Below, piece after piece: positions 45,891 through 57,655 of a stretch of 64,000 nucleotides of DNA. The notes under the pieces are model-generated. The model was given only the letters and a program-made list of their open reading frames with translations. It did not search any database and was not told the origin of the DNA. Position numbers and translations under genes: made by a program. Position 1 is the first letter of the stretch, and every line of letters begins with the position of its first letter. The DNA is from Bradyrhizobium canariense (GTDB lineage: Bacteria > Pseudomonadota > Alphaproteobacteria > Rhizobiales > Xanthobacteraceae): positions 62,001 to 126,000 of the forward strand of contig NZ_JAFCKJ010000007.1 in assembly GCF_018130465.1 (NCBI RefSeq). Direction: 5' to 3'.

Positions 45891-46907
45891 TCACAGCCAC
45901 CCGACCCGCCGAAAACGCCAGTACAGCGCGCCGCACGCCGCCAGCATCACGCCGAGCAGCGTGTAATAGCCGTACTCCCAGTCAAGCTCCGGCATGTGCT
46001 TGAAGTTCATGCCGTAGATGCCGGCAAGCGCGGTCGGGATCGCGATGATCGCGAGCCAGGAGGCAAGCTTCTTGGAGACCGCCGTCTCCTGGGCCTGGCC
46101 GACCAGCAGGCTCGCTTCGAAGGCGAAGGCCAGCACCTCGCGCATCGAATCGATCCGCTCCTGGATGTTTCTGACGTGGTCGGTGACGTCGCGGAACAGC
46201 GGCTGCATCGTCGCGCGCACCATCGCAAGCTCGTCATGCTCGAGCCGGCGGCAGACCTCCACCAGGGGCCCGATCGCGGTCCTGAGCCGCAAGAGGTCGC
46301 GGCGCAGCATGTAGAGCCGCTCGATCTGCGCCTTGCTGATCGCCTTGGAGAGCACGTCATCCTCGATGCTCTCGACCTCTTCGTGAATGCTCTCGAGCAC
46401 GGGCGAGTAGTTGTCGACGATGAAATCGAGGATGGCGTAGAGGATGTAGTCCTCGCCGCGCGCGAGCGCTCGCGGGCAGCTTTCGCAGCGTTCGCGCACC
46501 GGCGTGTAGGATGTCGAAGCGCCGTGGCGCACCGAGACCAGATAGCCTTCGCCGACGAAGATGTGCGTCTCGCCGAAGGCGATCCGGCCCTCGATCAGTT
46601 GCGCGGTCCGCGCCACGATGAACAGGGCCTCGCCATATTGCTCGATCTTCGGTCGCTGATGGGCGTGGTTGGCGTCCTCGATGGCGAGCTCGTGCAGGTC
46701 GAACTGCTTCTGCACCGCGCTGAGCAGCGCCATGTCGGGCTCGTGCAGCCCGATCCAGACCACATGGCCGGGTTTCGCCCGCCAGCTCGAGGCCTCGCTG
46801 ATGGCGATATTGGCGACGCGCCGGCCGTCGACATAGGCACCGGCGGCGATGACGCCCTCGGTGGACACCGGCTCGGAGAGGGATGCGGGCAGCGACGGGA
46901 CATTCAT
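45891..46907 (-). CDS. corA: Magnesium/cobalt transporter CorA family
   Basis: A 338-residue membrane transporter. The large N-terminal cytoplasmic domain ends in two C-terminal transmembrane helices with the signature [10 protein letters not shown] between them (GMN motif). Family helices [20 protein letters not shown] and [20 protein letters not shown] are present. Start at [13 protein letters not shown]. It is inserted against the direction of purS and purQ, splitting the purine genes; start supported by position only. Confidence 0.93.
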   Translation of the reverse strand: MNVPSLPASLSEPVSTEGVIAAGAYVDGRRVANIAISEASSWRAKPGHVVWIGLHEPDMALLSAVQKQFDLHELAIEDANHAHQRPKIEQYGEALFIVARTAQLIEGRIAFGETHIFVGEGYLVSVRHGASTSYTPVRERCESCPRALARGEDYILYAILDFIVDNYSPVLESIHEEVESIEDDVLSKAISKAQIERLYMLRRDLLRLRTAIGPLVEVCRRLEHDELAMVRATMQPLFRDVTDHVRNIQERIDSMREVLAFAFEASLLVGQAQETAVSKKLASWLAIIAIPTALAGIYGMNFKHMPELDWEYGYYTLLGVMLAACGALYWRFRRVGWL

Positions 46908-47071
46908 GGCTTCAATCCCGGGCAAGTCGATCGGCCGAATGGCGGGCTATGGCCTGTGCACAACGCTCACTGGCAAGGCTAGCACTGGTAAAATCCCCGT
47001 CAAATGGTTATGTCTGCTGGCGATTTGGCAGCCGTGCCAGCCCCATTTCAATCCTCTTCGGAACCTCTGCC

Positions 47072-47773
47072 ATGAAAGCCGCCATCCTCGTCTTTCCCGG
47101 AATCAACCGTGAGCGCGACATGGCGCGCGCCTTGAGGCTGATCTCGGGCCATGAGCCGGCGATGGTCTGGCATGCCGAGACCTCGCTACCTGCGGGGACC
47201 GATCTCGTCGTCGTCCCCGGCGGCTTCTCCTACGGCGATTACTTGCGCTGCGGCGCGATTGCGGCCCGCGCGCCGGTGATGGACGCGGTGCGCGACTATG
47301 CGGCCAAGGGCGGCCTCGTGCTCGGCGTCTGCAACGGTTTTCAGATCCTCTGCGAATCCGGGCTGCTGCCGGGCGTCCTGATGCGGAACGCGCGGCTGAA
47401 GTTCATCTGCAAGGACGTACATCTGCGCGTCGAGCGCTCCGACACCCCGTTCACCCGCGGCTACAATGCCGGCCAGGTGATCCGCGTGCCCGTTGCGCAC
47501 GGCGAGGGCAATTACGAGGCGGATGACGAGACCGTCAAGCGGCTCGAAGGCGAGGGGCGGGTGCTCTATCGTTACTGCTCCGCCGACGGCGTGGTCGACG
47601 AGAGTCACAACATCAACGGCGCGGCGCATTCCATCGCCGGCCTCGTCAACGACAGGGGCAACGTGCTCGGCATGATGCCGCATCCGGAAAACCACGTCGA
47701 AGACATCATGGGCTGCACCGACGGCCGCGGCCTGTTCGCAGGCCTCGTCCAGCATCTGGAAAAGGCCGCGTGA
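47072..47773 (+). CDS. purQ: FGAM synthase glutaminase subunit PurQ
   Basis: A 233-residue class-I glutamine amidotransferase supplying ammonia to PurL. The nucleophile is in [12 protein letters not shown]; the His/Glu pair is in [11 protein letters not shown]. Start [20 protein letters not shown] is typical. It ends with a four-base overlap with the next gene. The longer upstream frame overlaps corA on the other strand and is rejected. Confidence 0.96.
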   Translation: MKAAILVFPGINRERDMARALRLISGHEPAMVWHAETSLPAGTDLVVVPGGFSYGDYLRCGAIAARAPVMDAVRDYAAKGGLVLGVCNGFQILCESGLLPGVLMRNARLKFICKDVHLRVERSDTPFTRGYNAGQVIRVPVAHGEGNYEADDETVKRLEGEGRVLYRYCSADGVVDESHNINGAAHSIAGLVNDRGNVLGMMPHPENHVEDIMGCTDGRGLFAGLVQHLEKAA

Positions 47774-48744
47774 TTGCGCTCGTGCTGAAGCGACTGTCGG
47801 CCGCTGTCGCCGTCGTTGCGTTCGCGACCGCCGCGTTCGCGCAGGATTTCCCCAAGCGTCCCGTCACCATGATCGTGCCGTTCGCGGCCGGGGGCACTTC
47901 CGACGTGATCGCGCGCACCGTTGCCGAGCAGATGGGCATCGCGCTCGGCCAGACCATCGTGATCGAGAACGTCGCGGGCGCCGGCGGATCGACCGCACTG
48001 GCGCGCGCCTCCCGCGCCGAGCCTGACGGCTACACCATTGCGATCGGCAATGCCGGCACCAACGCCGCGACCTATACGATCTATCCAAAACTGCCGTTCA
48101 CGCCGGACTCCTTCGTGCCGATCGCCATGGTGGCGAAGACGTTTGGCATCATCGCCGTGCGCAAGGATTTTCCGGCGAAGGACCTGAAGGAGTTCATCGC
48201 CTACGCCAAGGCCAACCCCGGCAAGATCAATCTCGGCCATGCCGGCGTCGGCTCGTCGAACTACCTGATCTGCAAGAGCTTCGTCACCGCCGCCGGCATC
48301 GACGCGACGCTGGTCGGCTATCGCGGCGCCGCGCCGGCGCTGACGGATGCCATCGGCGGCCAGATCGACGGCGTCTGCGATGCGGCGGCCTCCGTCTCGC
48401 AATCGATCAACGAGAAGCTGGTGCGGGGACTCGTGGTCGGCTCGACTGTGCGGCTCGCCACGCTGCCCGATCTGTCCACATCAGCCGAAGCCGGCCTGCC
48501 CGAATTCGAGGCGCAGGGCTGGAACGGCCTGTTCGCGCCCAAGGGCACCCCGCCGGCCGTGATCGCTAGGCTGAATGCAGCCGCACGCGCGGCCGTGGAG
48601 ACCGACGCGGTGAAGAAACGCTTTGCCGATCTGTCGACGGTTGCGCCCGACGACAACGAGCACACGCCGGAGCTGCTTCAGCAACTCGTGACGCGCGACG
48701 TCGAGAAGTACCGGAAGATGCTGGCGAACGACGCCAAGCAATAG
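47770..48744 (+). CDS. Tripartite tricarboxylate transporter binding protein (Bug/TctC family)
   Basis: A 324-residue periplasmic solute receptor with a signal peptide (GTG start; [15 protein letters not shown], cleaved before QDFPKRP). Family motifs: [40 protein letters not shown] and [20 protein letters not shown]. It overlaps purQ by 4 bases (GTGA), so it is coupled to a purine gene. No TctA/TctB membrane partners are nearby, typical of the expanded Bug family. The ligand is unknown, probably a carboxylic acid. Confidence 0.88.
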   Translation: MIALVLKRLSAAVAVVAFATAAFAQDFPKRPVTMIVPFAAGGTSDVIARTVAEQMGIALGQTIVIENVAGAGGSTALARASRAEPDGYTIAIGNAGTNAATYTIYPKLPFTPDSFVPIAMVAKTFGIIAVRKDFPAKDLKEFIAYAKANPGKINLGHAGVGSSNYLICKSFVTAAGIDATLVGYRGAAPALTDAIGGQIDGVCDAAASVSQSINEKLVRGLVVGSTVRLATLPDLSTSAEAGLPEFEAQGWNGLFAPKGTPPAVIARLNAAARAAVETDAVKKRFADLSTVAPDDNEHTPELLQQLVTRDVEKYRKMLANDAKQ

Positions 48745-48754
48745 CAAGTAATGG

Positions 48755-49711
48755 CTAGCGTAGCTTCAGCCGTTCCGCCGGCACCGTCATGGCGGCAACG
48801 CCCGCCATCACCAGCACCAGTCCCAGCGCCAGGTTCGAGGGCACGCTCTCGCCGAGCAGCAGCACGGAGAGGCCGACGCCGATCGGAATGCGCAAATAGC
48901 CTTGCGCGTTCGTCGTCAGCGTGCCGAGGCGTCCCAGGCACATGTAGAACAGCATCAGCCCCAAGGCGCTGGAGACGATGCCCATGACGATGGTGGCTGT
49001 GATCGCGGTCGGCGTCGGGTGCAGCGTCCATGGCTGGTCGATGATCAGCGAGGGCGGCAGCAGCACGAGGCCGCCGAACAGGAGCGAGCCGGCCGCCACC
49101 ACCATCGGGTCGTATTCGGAGAGCCTGAGGCCAAAGATCGTGGCGCAAGCAAAGGAGATGGTGGCGAGCAGGATCGCGATCTCCGCGATGATCTCGCTAC
49201 CGAAGCCGCGCAGGGCATCCAGGCCGACAACGACGATTGTGCCGGCAAGGCCGAGGATTGCGCCTAAGAGCTTCAGCAGTGTCGCCGGCTCGTGACGCGT
49301 GATCAGCGAGGTGATCAGGAAGGCGAAGATCGGCGTGGTCGAAGCCAACACCACCGTGTTCGACGCCGGCACATACTGCTGCGACCAGGTGATGATCAGG
49401 AACGGGAAGGTCGAGTTGATCAATTGCTGGGTCGCGAACAGCTTCCAGGCCTTCGCGTCGGTCGGGATCCTGATGCCGCGCATCCACAGGATCGCGAACA
49501 GGAAGGCGGCCGCGATCAGCGAGCGCGCTGAGATGAAAGTAATGGGCGGGATCGTGTCCAGCGCGAGCTTGGCCAGCGGATAGGTCGAGCTCCAGCAGCA
49601 GGCGAGCGCGACCAGCAGCGCATAGTCGCGCCAGTTGCGCGCGCCGGCGGCGGCCATGGACGGCAATGGCGAGGCCGTGGCGCGACCCGTCGGCGATGTG
49701 CTCTGCGGCAC
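48755..49711 (-). CDS. EamA/DMT-family transporter
   Basis: A roughly 318-residue protein with ten predicted transmembrane helices and two EamA repeats (ACCWSSTYPLAKLALDTIPP in the first; GIVSSALGLMLFYMCLGRLG in the second). It probably exports a small metabolite; the substrate is unknown. A GTG at 49711 with a GGGAG site is preferred; the next candidate is the ATG at 49657 (MAAAGARNWRDYA) with no site, and longer frames are rejected. The preceding minus-strand thioesterase gene ends about 75 bases upstream. Confidence 0.82.
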   Translation of the reverse strand: MPQSTSPTGRATASPLPSMAAAGARNWRDYALLVALACCWSSTYPLAKLALDTIPPITFISARSLIAAAFLFAILWMRGIRIPTDAKAWKLFATQQLINSTFPFLIITWSQQYVPASNTVVLASTTPIFAFLITSLITRHEPATLLKLLGAILGLAGTIVVVGLDALRGFGSEIIAEIAILLATISFACATIFGLRLSEYDPMVVAAGSLLFGGLVLLPPSLIIDQPWTLHPTPTAITATIVMGIVSSALGLMLFYMCLGRLGTLTTNAQGYLRIPIGVGLSVLLLGESVPSNLALGLVLVMAGVAAMTVPAERLKLR

Positions 49712-49785
49712 CTTGGTATTGCTCCCGGCGCGATAGCGCTCGGTACAAGTCTGGGCGAGGGGGCTGGAAAAGGGAAGGCGTCGAG

Positions 49786-50265
49786 CTATGCGTTTGGCTG
49801 AGGTTGCGGCTTCCGCTTCACCCGCTTGATCGTACCGGAAAAGGTGAACAGCTGCCTTTCGCCGGACATCATCTTGCCGCGCAGGAAGACCAGCGAACCG
49901 CCGGCCCGGCTCACCTCTCCGGTACACTCGATCAACTCGCCCTCCCGTGCCGCATCGAGGAATTCGCAGGCGAAATTGGTCGTCACGGCCCGGCTATCCA
50001 GAACGTGGGTGGCGATCGCGAACAGGGAGTAGTCGGCAAATGCCATGTAGCAGCCGCCATGGACGTTCCCCGAGCCGTTGAGGTGCTTTTTCTCGACCCG
50101 GAAGGCGCTGCGGACGCTGCCGTCCGCCTCGATCCGGTGCCAGAACGGGCCGACATGGGACTCAAAACTGTCGCGAATCCAGGTCCGCCAGCCCTGGAAT
50201 TCCCCCTCGGTGGCGACGTGGAGGTCGGGGCGGCGAGGCGGGGGCGCTTTGGTCAATTCATGCAA
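49786..50265 (-). CDS. PaaI-family hotdog thioesterase
   Basis: A 159-residue acyl-CoA thioesterase-type protein with the hotdog signature NVHGGCYMAFADYSLFAIAT, whose HGG and following D are the active-site region. Strand segments AVTTNFACEFLDAAREGELI and EVSRAGGSLVFLRGKM fit. The C-terminus is basic and proline-rich (KRKPQPQPNA). Full family length; substrate unknown. It reads away from purL, leaving about 180 bases for the purL promoter. Confidence 0.86.
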   Translation of the reverse strand: MHELTKAPPPRRPDLHVATEGEFQGWRTWIRDSFESHVGPFWHRIEADGSVRSAFRVEKKHLNGSGNVHGGCYMAFADYSLFAIATHVLDSRAVTTNFACEFLDAAREGELIECTGEVSRAGGSLVFLRGKMMSGERQLFTFSGTIKRVKRKPQPQPNA

Positions 50266-50448
50266 GGAAATGGGCCTTCAATTGCGGGTGTTTTGCCCTT
50301 AAATCCGATCTGTCCGCGCTCCGCAATTCCTGTTCCTGCAGCCCCCGGCCGCAAAACGTGGGACAGCGGGAAAATGCTCCATAAAGGGCTTTTCCAAGTC
50401 CCCCGATGTTCCTAAGAACGGCCAACCGCCGTCGAAAGCCTCGAATCC

Positions 50449-52659
<2,211 letters not shown>

Positions 52660-52676
52660 CGCGCTGCCGCCAACTC

Positions 52677-52754
52677 CGTCATCGCGAGCGCAGCGAAGCA
52701 ATCAGGTCTTTCCGCGGAGACGGTCTGGATTGCTTCGCTGCGCTCGCAATGACG
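52677..52754. repeat. Palindromic repeat CGTCATCGCGAGCG...CGCTCGCAATGACG
   Basis: Left arm CGTCATCGCGAGCGCAGCGA (then AGCAATC); right arm GATTGCTTCGCTGCGCTCGC followed by AATGACG. A very widespread bacterial intergenic repeat type. It follows purL by about 18 bases and may act as its terminator or mRNA stabiliser. Confidence 0.85.
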
Positions 52755-52772
52755 AGCTGAGGAGGCTGCGCC

Positions 52773-53957
52773 TCACAACACGTGAGACGCCCCCGGAATC
52801 TTCCGCAAGGCCGCGGTCAGGCCCCAGCTCAAGATCACCGTGAGCACGAAGCCGATCGTGGCTTTCACGATCGCCGGCAGGCTGTAATAGAACAGCGCGT
52901 ACTGGATCCACAATGCGATCGGGTAGTGCACCAGGAAGATGCCGTAGGCATCCGCCTGCATGCGGTCGAGCAGGTTCGGTCCCGGCGACTTCTGGTGCAG
53001 GAAGAAGGCGAGGATCGCGAGCAGGATCCCGGCCGAAAACAGCACGAAGAACGTGCTGTAGATCGCCTGGTACCAGTGCGGCTGCGGGTCGGGATTGCCG
53101 AGGATTTCGCGTTTGACGTAGATCATGACCCACATCAGGCAGTAGGGGATCAGCGTGGCGATCACCCACAGCCAGCGCTGTTTCGGCAACTGGCCGTCGG
53201 CGCTGAGGATGCCGCGATCGAAGTTCGCAGCTCCAACGCTGACGCCGATGAAGAAATAGGCGAAGTAGAGCAGGATGCGGCTCGCCTGCACCGAGAACGG
53301 CCCGAACTCGAACCATTTACTGCCGCCGAAATAGAGCAGCGCCGGCACGTAGACGATTGTCGTGACGACCACGAGCAGCAGCCAGAATACGGCCGGCTGC
53401 TCGAATCCGCGCAGCGACACGCGGTTGCCCGGATCGACCAGATGCGCGGAGACCCGGTAGAGCAGGCTTGCGGTCAGGTCGAACGCCAGCAGCACCCACA
53501 CGAACCAGATCGGGCCGCTCGGCCACGGGCCAACCGTGATCGTCTTCCACCAGAACGCCGTGAAGCTCAGCCCGGGATCGTGCCGCAGCGCGATTGCGTA
53601 GTAGGCGAGCGGGATGACGGTGAACGCCGCGATCGCGAACGGCAGCCCGAGCCGCAACAGGCGGTCGCGGAGAAAGACTGACGGCGCCTTGCGCGCGATG
53701 CCGGGCCAGGTGAACAGGCCAGACAGGAAGAAGAACATCGCCATGAAGAAGCTGTCGGTCGCCAGCACGACGATATCGAAACCGATCCACGAGGCCGGAT
53801 CGGTGTGCCCGAAATAGGTGTAGGGAATGACGGCGTGGTGCAGCAGCACCACCAGCGTGAGGAAGGTGCGGGCGCGATCGAGCGACAAATTGCGCGTCTT
53901 GCTCTTCGGCGCCGCGTGCGCCTCTGCGCCGATCGTCGCTGAATGTGACATCGTCAT
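52773..53957 (-). CDS. Acyltransferase-3 family membrane protein
   Basis: A 394-residue protein with about ten transmembrane helices of the acyltransferase-3 (OpgC/OafA-like) family. Early motif RARTFLTLVVLLHHAVIPYT includes the conserved HH pair region, followed by FFMAMFFFLSGLF and RDRLLRLGLPFAIAAF. It probably transfers an acyl group (acetyl or succinyl) to an envelope polysaccharide. It is convergent with purL. Two ATGs near the start (M1, M3) are both possible. Confidence 0.87.
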   Translation of the reverse strand: MTMSHSATIGAEAHAAPKSKTRNLSLDRARTFLTLVVLLHHAVIPYTYFGHTDPASWIGFDIVVLATDSFFMAMFFFLSGLFTWPGIARKAPSVFLRDRLLRLGLPFAIAAFTVIPLAYYAIALRHDPGLSFTAFWWKTITVGPWPSGPIWFVWVLLAFDLTASLLYRVSAHLVDPGNRVSLRGFEQPAVFWLLLVVVTTIVYVPALLYFGGSKWFEFGPFSVQASRILLYFAYFFIGVSVGAANFDRGILSADGQLPKQRWLWVIATLIPYCLMWVMIYVKREILGNPDPQPHWYQAIYSTFFVLFSAGILLAILAFFLHQKSPGPNLLDRMQADAYGIFLVHYPIALWIQYALFYYSLPAIVKATIGFVLTVILSWGLTAALRKIPGASHVL

Positions 53958-54140
53958 CGTGGCCGCCCCGGTCGCGCTTCTATCCCGGCCAGACTTTGCC
54001 GCCGGGAACCGGATTCAGCAAGGGTCGTTTGAGACGCCCGCAGGTCGCGACGCCGCTAGGAACCAGTTCCGCGCGACGAAGTTAGCGTTCGCCAAAAGGG
54101 CTTGAGGGCCGCGACTAGCGGTACAATTTCGGAGCTGGCG

Positions 54141-54314
54141 ATGACGATCCTGAAATGGGCGCTGATCTTCTTACTTGTCTCGATCGTGGCCGGCGTGCTC
54201 GGCTTCACCGGCATCTCGGCCGCTTCCGCCGACATCGCCCGCTTCCTGTTCTACGTGTTCATCGTGATTTTCCTGGTGCTGCTGATCCTGGGGCTGACGA
54301 TCTTCAGGGCGTAG
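54141..54314 (+). CDS. DUF1328 (YtjA-like) small membrane protein
   Basis: A 57-residue protein with two transmembrane helices: [20 protein letters not shown] and [20 protein letters not shown]. It matches DUF1328 in length and sequence, ending GLTIFRA. Function unknown; such genes are often stress-induced. The start follows a GGAG site; a longer frame upstream is rejected. A palindrome follows. Confidence 0.88.
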   Translation: MTILKWALIFLLVSIVAGVLGFTGISAASADIARFLFYVFIVIFLVLLILGLTIFRA

Positions 54315-54322
54315 TTCAGCTC

Positions 54323-54403
54323 GTCATTCCGGGATGGTGCGTTAGCACCAGACCCGGAATCTCGAGATTCCGGGTTCGATACTACGCATCGCCCCGGAAT
54401 GAC
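54323..54403. repeat. Palindromic repeat (family CGTCATTCCGGG)
   Basis: CGTCATTCCGGGATGGTGCG at the left pairs with CGCATCGCCCCGGAATGAC at the right, with a central AATCTCGAGATT self-complementary stretch. It lies between two convergent small genes and is a different family from the other repeats here. Confidence 0.8.
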
Positions 54404-54414
54404 CACCACTGGGC

Positions 54415-54774
54415 TTACCCCACTTCCTCGATCTTCACCTTGTCCGGATAGAAGGCGAGGTGGCCGGAAATCTCGGTCATCGCGGGGAAAGGCGTCTCGT
54501 AGGTCCAGATCGCATTGTCGAGCGTCTTTCCGTCGGCCTTGACGCTGTAATAGCTCGCATCGCCCTTGTAGGGGCAATGGGTGACGCGGTCGGTCCGCTC
54601 CAGCAGCGCCATGTTGGCGTCCTGTCGAGGCACATATTGCACCGCCGGATATTTCGCCTCTTTCAGCGTCAGCGCCTTCGTGGTCTCGGCGATCACGATA
54701 TCGCCCGCCGTGACGCGGACGCGCCGGGGATTTAGGGTGATGGTGATGGGGTGGTCGGGCCCTGGAAGCTTCAT
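54415..54774 (-). CDS. DUF427-family protein
   Basis: A 119-residue protein with the DUF427 signature VTHCPYKGDASYYSV and strand-rich body (RRVRVTAGDIVIAETTKALT and WTYETPFPAMTEISGHLAFY PDKV). Its fold is a small beta-tent; function is unknown. It lies opposite the bolA gene across 212 bases. Length matches the family. Start at MKLPGPDHPITI. Confidence 0.88.
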   Translation of the reverse strand: MKLPGPDHPITITLNPRRVRVTAGDIVIAETTKALTLKEAKYPAVQYVPRQDANMALLERTDRVTHCPYKGDASYYSVKADGKTLDNAIWTYETPFPAMTEISGHLAFYPDKVKIEEVG

Positions 54775-54986
54775 GATTTCACGCCTTTTCGATCAGTCTG
54801 CCGCGCGCGGCACTTTGTCGTGGCTTTCTCGCAATGGGATCACGGATATAATGCCTCAAGGCGTGACGTAGAAGGCCGTTCACGCTAAGTTTGGCCCTGC
54901 CGGCAGGTTTTGGCTTTGCAGATCCGGGACCCCGGCAGCGATTCGACGACAAGGCTGATTGCGGCCGAGACAGGAGCACGACCCGA

Positions 54987-55223
54987 ATGCCAATGGACGC
55001 CCACGATATCGAGGCGATGATCAAGGCGGCGATCCCCGATGCCGAGGTGACCATCCGTGACCTCGCCGGGGACGGCGATCACTATGCCGCGACCGTGATC
55101 TCGGAATCCTTCCGCGGCAAGTCCCGCGTCCAGCAGCACCAGATCGTCTATCAGTCCCTGCGCGGCCAGATGGGCGGCGTGCTGCATGCGCTGGCGCTGC
55201 AAACCGGGGTGCCGGGCGCTTGA
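54987..55223 (+). CDS. BolA-family protein
   Basis: A 78-residue class of BolA/YrbA-like protein. The motif GDHYAATVISESFRGKSRVQ and the pattern QHQIVYQSLRGQMGGVLHAL contain the conserved histidine region used with CGFS glutaredoxins to bind an iron-sulfur cluster. It fits a partner role for the grxD gene about 4 kb downstream (59197), commonly adjacent in relatives. An AGGAG site precedes the ATG at 54987; ATG 54993 is also possible. Confidence 0.85.
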   Translation: MPMDAHDIEAMIKAAIPDAEVTIRDLAGDGDHYAATVISESFRGKSRVQQHQIVYQSLRGQMGGVLHALALQTGVPGA

Positions 55224-55241
55224 TCTGATCGTGACGGGGGC

Positions 55242-56441
55242 ATGACAATGGCTGCGGACAATTCGCGCGGCGCGATGTTTCGCGTCATCCTGCCGAACCA
55301 GCACAGCCGCGTCACCAATGCCGAGCTGTTCTTCGACCTCGTCTTCGTCTTCGCGATCACGCAGGTCTCGCACACACTGCTGCACCATTTCACGCCGCTC
55401 GGTGCGGTGCACGTCGCGGTGCTGTTTCTCGCGGTGTGGTGGGTGTGGGTCTACACCGCCTGGGTCACCAACTGGCTCGATCCCGAGCTGACGCCGGTCC
55501 GGATCCTGCTCTTCCTGATGATGCTGGGCGGCCTGGTGCTGTCGACCACGATCCCGACCGCCTTCGAGGGGCGGGGCTTGTGGTTTGCGATCGCCTACGC
55601 AACGATGCAGGTCGGGCGTACCGCCTTCTGGATGTTTGCAACGCCGCGGCATCGAACTGCGGTCCGGCACAATGCGATCCGTATCCTGACGTGGCTCTCG
55701 GTCTCCGCGGTGATGTGGATCGCGGGCGGTCTTTCCGACGGAGAGACGCGGCTATGGCTGTGGATCGCGGCGGTCAGCTGGGAATACATCTCGCCGGCGG
55801 CACGTTTCTGGGTCCCGAAGCTTGGCTTCTCGTCGGTCGAGGCCTGGGCCGTTGAAGGCGGCCACATGGCCGAGCGTTGCGCCGGCTTCATCATCATCGC
55901 GCTCGGGGAGGCCGTCGTCGTCAACGGCGCGACCTTTGCCGAGCTGGACTGGACCGCGGACAACATTTTGGCCTTTGTCTCCGCGCTGGTCGGCAGCATC
56001 GCGATGTGGTGGGTCTATTTCCACAAGGGCGCCGAGGCCGGCGCCGAACGCATCTCGAAATCGGCCGAATCCGGCCGGTTGGCGCGGCTCGCCTATACCT
56101 ATCTGCATATGCCGATCGTCGCCGGCATTATCCTGACCGCGGTCTCCGACGAGCTGGTGCTGAAGCATCCGGTCGGCCATTCCGACGTCCGCACCATCGT
56201 GAGCACGATCGGCGGGCCGCTGCTGTTCCTGGTCGGCACCATCCTGTTCAAGCACGCGATCCGCGGCTTCCTCCAGCTCTCGCACGGGATTGGCATCATC
56301 CTGCTGCTGGCGCTGTGGTGGTTCGCTGCCGAACTGTCCCCGCTATGGCTGTCGGTCGCCGCGACGGTGATCATGATCGTTGTTGCGGTATGGGAGTCGG
56401 TCTCGCTGGGATCAACGCCGGAGGAGGCCGAGGAGCATTGA
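55242..56441 (+). CDS. ltrA: Low-temperature-requirement A-like membrane protein
   Basis: A protein of about 398 residues with ten or so transmembrane helices and the LtrA family opening VTNAELFFDLVFVFAITQVS. Other features: VLFLAVWWVWVYTAWVTNWL, YISPAARFWVPKLG, GGHMAERCAGFIIIALGEAV. The molecular function is unknown; LtrA was found in Listeria as needed for growth in the cold. It starts 18 bases after the bolA gene (either ATG 55242 or 55248), so probably co-transcribed. An inverted repeat follows. Confidence 0.88.
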   Translation: MTMAADNSRGAMFRVILPNQHSRVTNAELFFDLVFVFAITQVSHTLLHHFTPLGAVHVAVLFLAVWWVWVYTAWVTNWLDPELTPVRILLFLMMLGGLVLSTTIPTAFEGRGLWFAIAYATMQVGRTAFWMFATPRHRTAVRHNAIRILTWLSVSAVMWIAGGLSDGETRLWLWIAAVSWEYISPAARFWVPKLGFSSVEAWAVEGGHMAERCAGFIIIALGEAVVVNGATFAELDWTADNILAFVSALVGSIAMWWVYFHKGAEAGAERISKSAESGRLARLAYTYLHMPIVAGIILTAVSDELVLKHPVGHSDVRTIVSTIGGPLLFLVGTILFKHAIRGFLQLSHGIGIILLLALWWFAAELSPLWLSVAATVIMIVVAVWESVSLGSTPEEAEEH

Positions 56442-56467
56442 GCCGCTACGGCGGTCTGAGCGCGCGC

Positions 56468-56602
56468 CTCCTCCTTCGAGACGACCGCTGCGCGGTCTCC
56501 TCAGGATGAGGCTGATCAGCGTCGGTGCCCGTAGAAACTGTTGCCGCGCACTCCGTCCTCACCCTGAGGAGCCCGCTCAAAGCGGGCGTCTCGAGGATGC
56601 GC
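56468..56602. repeat. Large inverted repeat downstream of ltrA
   Basis: CTCCTTCGAGACGACCGCTG (then CGCGGTCTCCTCAGGATGAG) pairs with CTCACCCTGAGGAGCCCGCT (then CAAAGCGGGCGTCTCGAGGATG). Each arm also holds its own hairpin. It lies between convergent ltrA and egtD. Confidence 0.8.
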
Positions 56603-56633
56603 CGCAAGAACCGCTCTCAGATGCGGCGGCTGT

Positions 56634-57605
56634 TCACTCCGCCGCCTCCAGCGCGTGCACCGAGAACATCTTCGCCGCATCCGTCCAGCTCTCGCGCACC
56701 CGCCAGCCCGCGCCTTGCGCTAGCGTCGCGAACCGCTCGATGCTGTATTTATAGCTGTTCTCGGTGTGGATGCTTTCACCCGCGCGGAACGAAAAGCTGG
56801 TGCCGAGCAGGCGCACGGTCTGGCTCTTCTTGCTGATCAGGTGCATCTCGATGCGGTGCCGCTCGCGATTGTAGATCGCGCGATGGGTGAAGGCGGAGAG
56901 ATCGAAATTGCCGCCGAGCTCGCGGTTGATCCGCACCAGCACATTGAGGTTGAAGCGCGCGGTGACGCCGGCGGCATCGTTATAGGCGTCGTGGAGCACG
57001 CGCTCTTCCTTCTCGAGATCGGCGCCGATGATCATCTGCGCGCCCCGGCCCAGAATGGCGCGCGCGCTCTTCAGGAAGGCCTGCGCCTCATGCGGCTCGA
57101 AATTGCCGATGGTCGAGCCCGGGAAGAATCCGACCTTCGGCATCGTCGCGACCGCCTTGGGAAGCTCGAACGGCGTGGTGAAGTCGGCCGCCACCGGGTA
57201 GATGCCGAGTGACGGAAAATCCCGCTTCAAGCCGTTCGCCTGCGCCTTCAGGAAGTCGCCGGAGATGTCGACGGGCACATAGGCCGCGAACTTGCAGTGA
57301 TTGAGCAGCAGGCGGACCTTTGTGGTCGCGCCCGCGCCGAATTCGACGAGGGCTGCGTGCTCCGGAATGATTTTCGCGATCTCGCTGCCGCGCTCCCTCA
57401 GGATCGCTAGCTCCGTGCGCGTCGGATAATATTCCGGCAGGCGCGTGATCGCCTCGAACAGTTCGGATCCGGCCGCATCATAGAAATATTTCGGCGACAG
57501 CTTTTTAGGCTGCTGCGAGAGGTCCCCGATGGCCTCGCGCGCGAAGGCGGTGGTCTGCTCGTCGGGAAGATGGGCTTCGGCCAAAGCGCTGGCGTGCACA
57601 TTCAT
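56634..57605 (-). CDS. egtD: L-histidine N-alpha-methyltransferase (ergothioneine synthesis)
   Basis: A 323-residue SAM-dependent enzyme that trimethylates histidine to hercynine, the first step of ergothioneine synthesis. Family sequence: LSPKYFYDAAGSELFEAITR, YYPTRTELAILRERG, ALVEFGAGATTKVRLLL, YVPVDISGDFL and VGFFPGSTIGNFEPHEA. Start MNVHASALAE follows an AGGAGAG site; longer frames are rejected. It lies 50 bases after egtB on the same strand, so hercynine is made and then sulfoxidised within one operon. No egtA, egtC or egtE gene is nearby. Confidence 0.95.
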   Translation of the reverse strand: MNVHASALAEAHLPDEQTTAFAREAIGDLSQQPKKLSPKYFYDAAGSELFEAITRLPEYYPTRTELAILRERGSEIAKIIPEHAALVEFGAGATTKVRLLLNHCKFAAYVPVDISGDFLKAQANGLKRDFPSLGIYPVAADFTTPFELPKAVATMPKVGFFPGSTIGNFEPHEAQAFLKSARAILGRGAQMIIGADLEKEERVLHDAYNDAAGVTARFNLNVLVRINRELGGNFDLSAFTHRAIYNRERHRIEMHLISKKSQTVRLLGTSFSFRAGESIHTENSYKYSIERFATLAQGAGWRVRESWTDAAKMFSVHALEAAE

Positions 57606-57655
57606 GATACTCTCCTGAACGCGCTGTCCGGCGCGCGGTTGTCGTCGGATAACTG

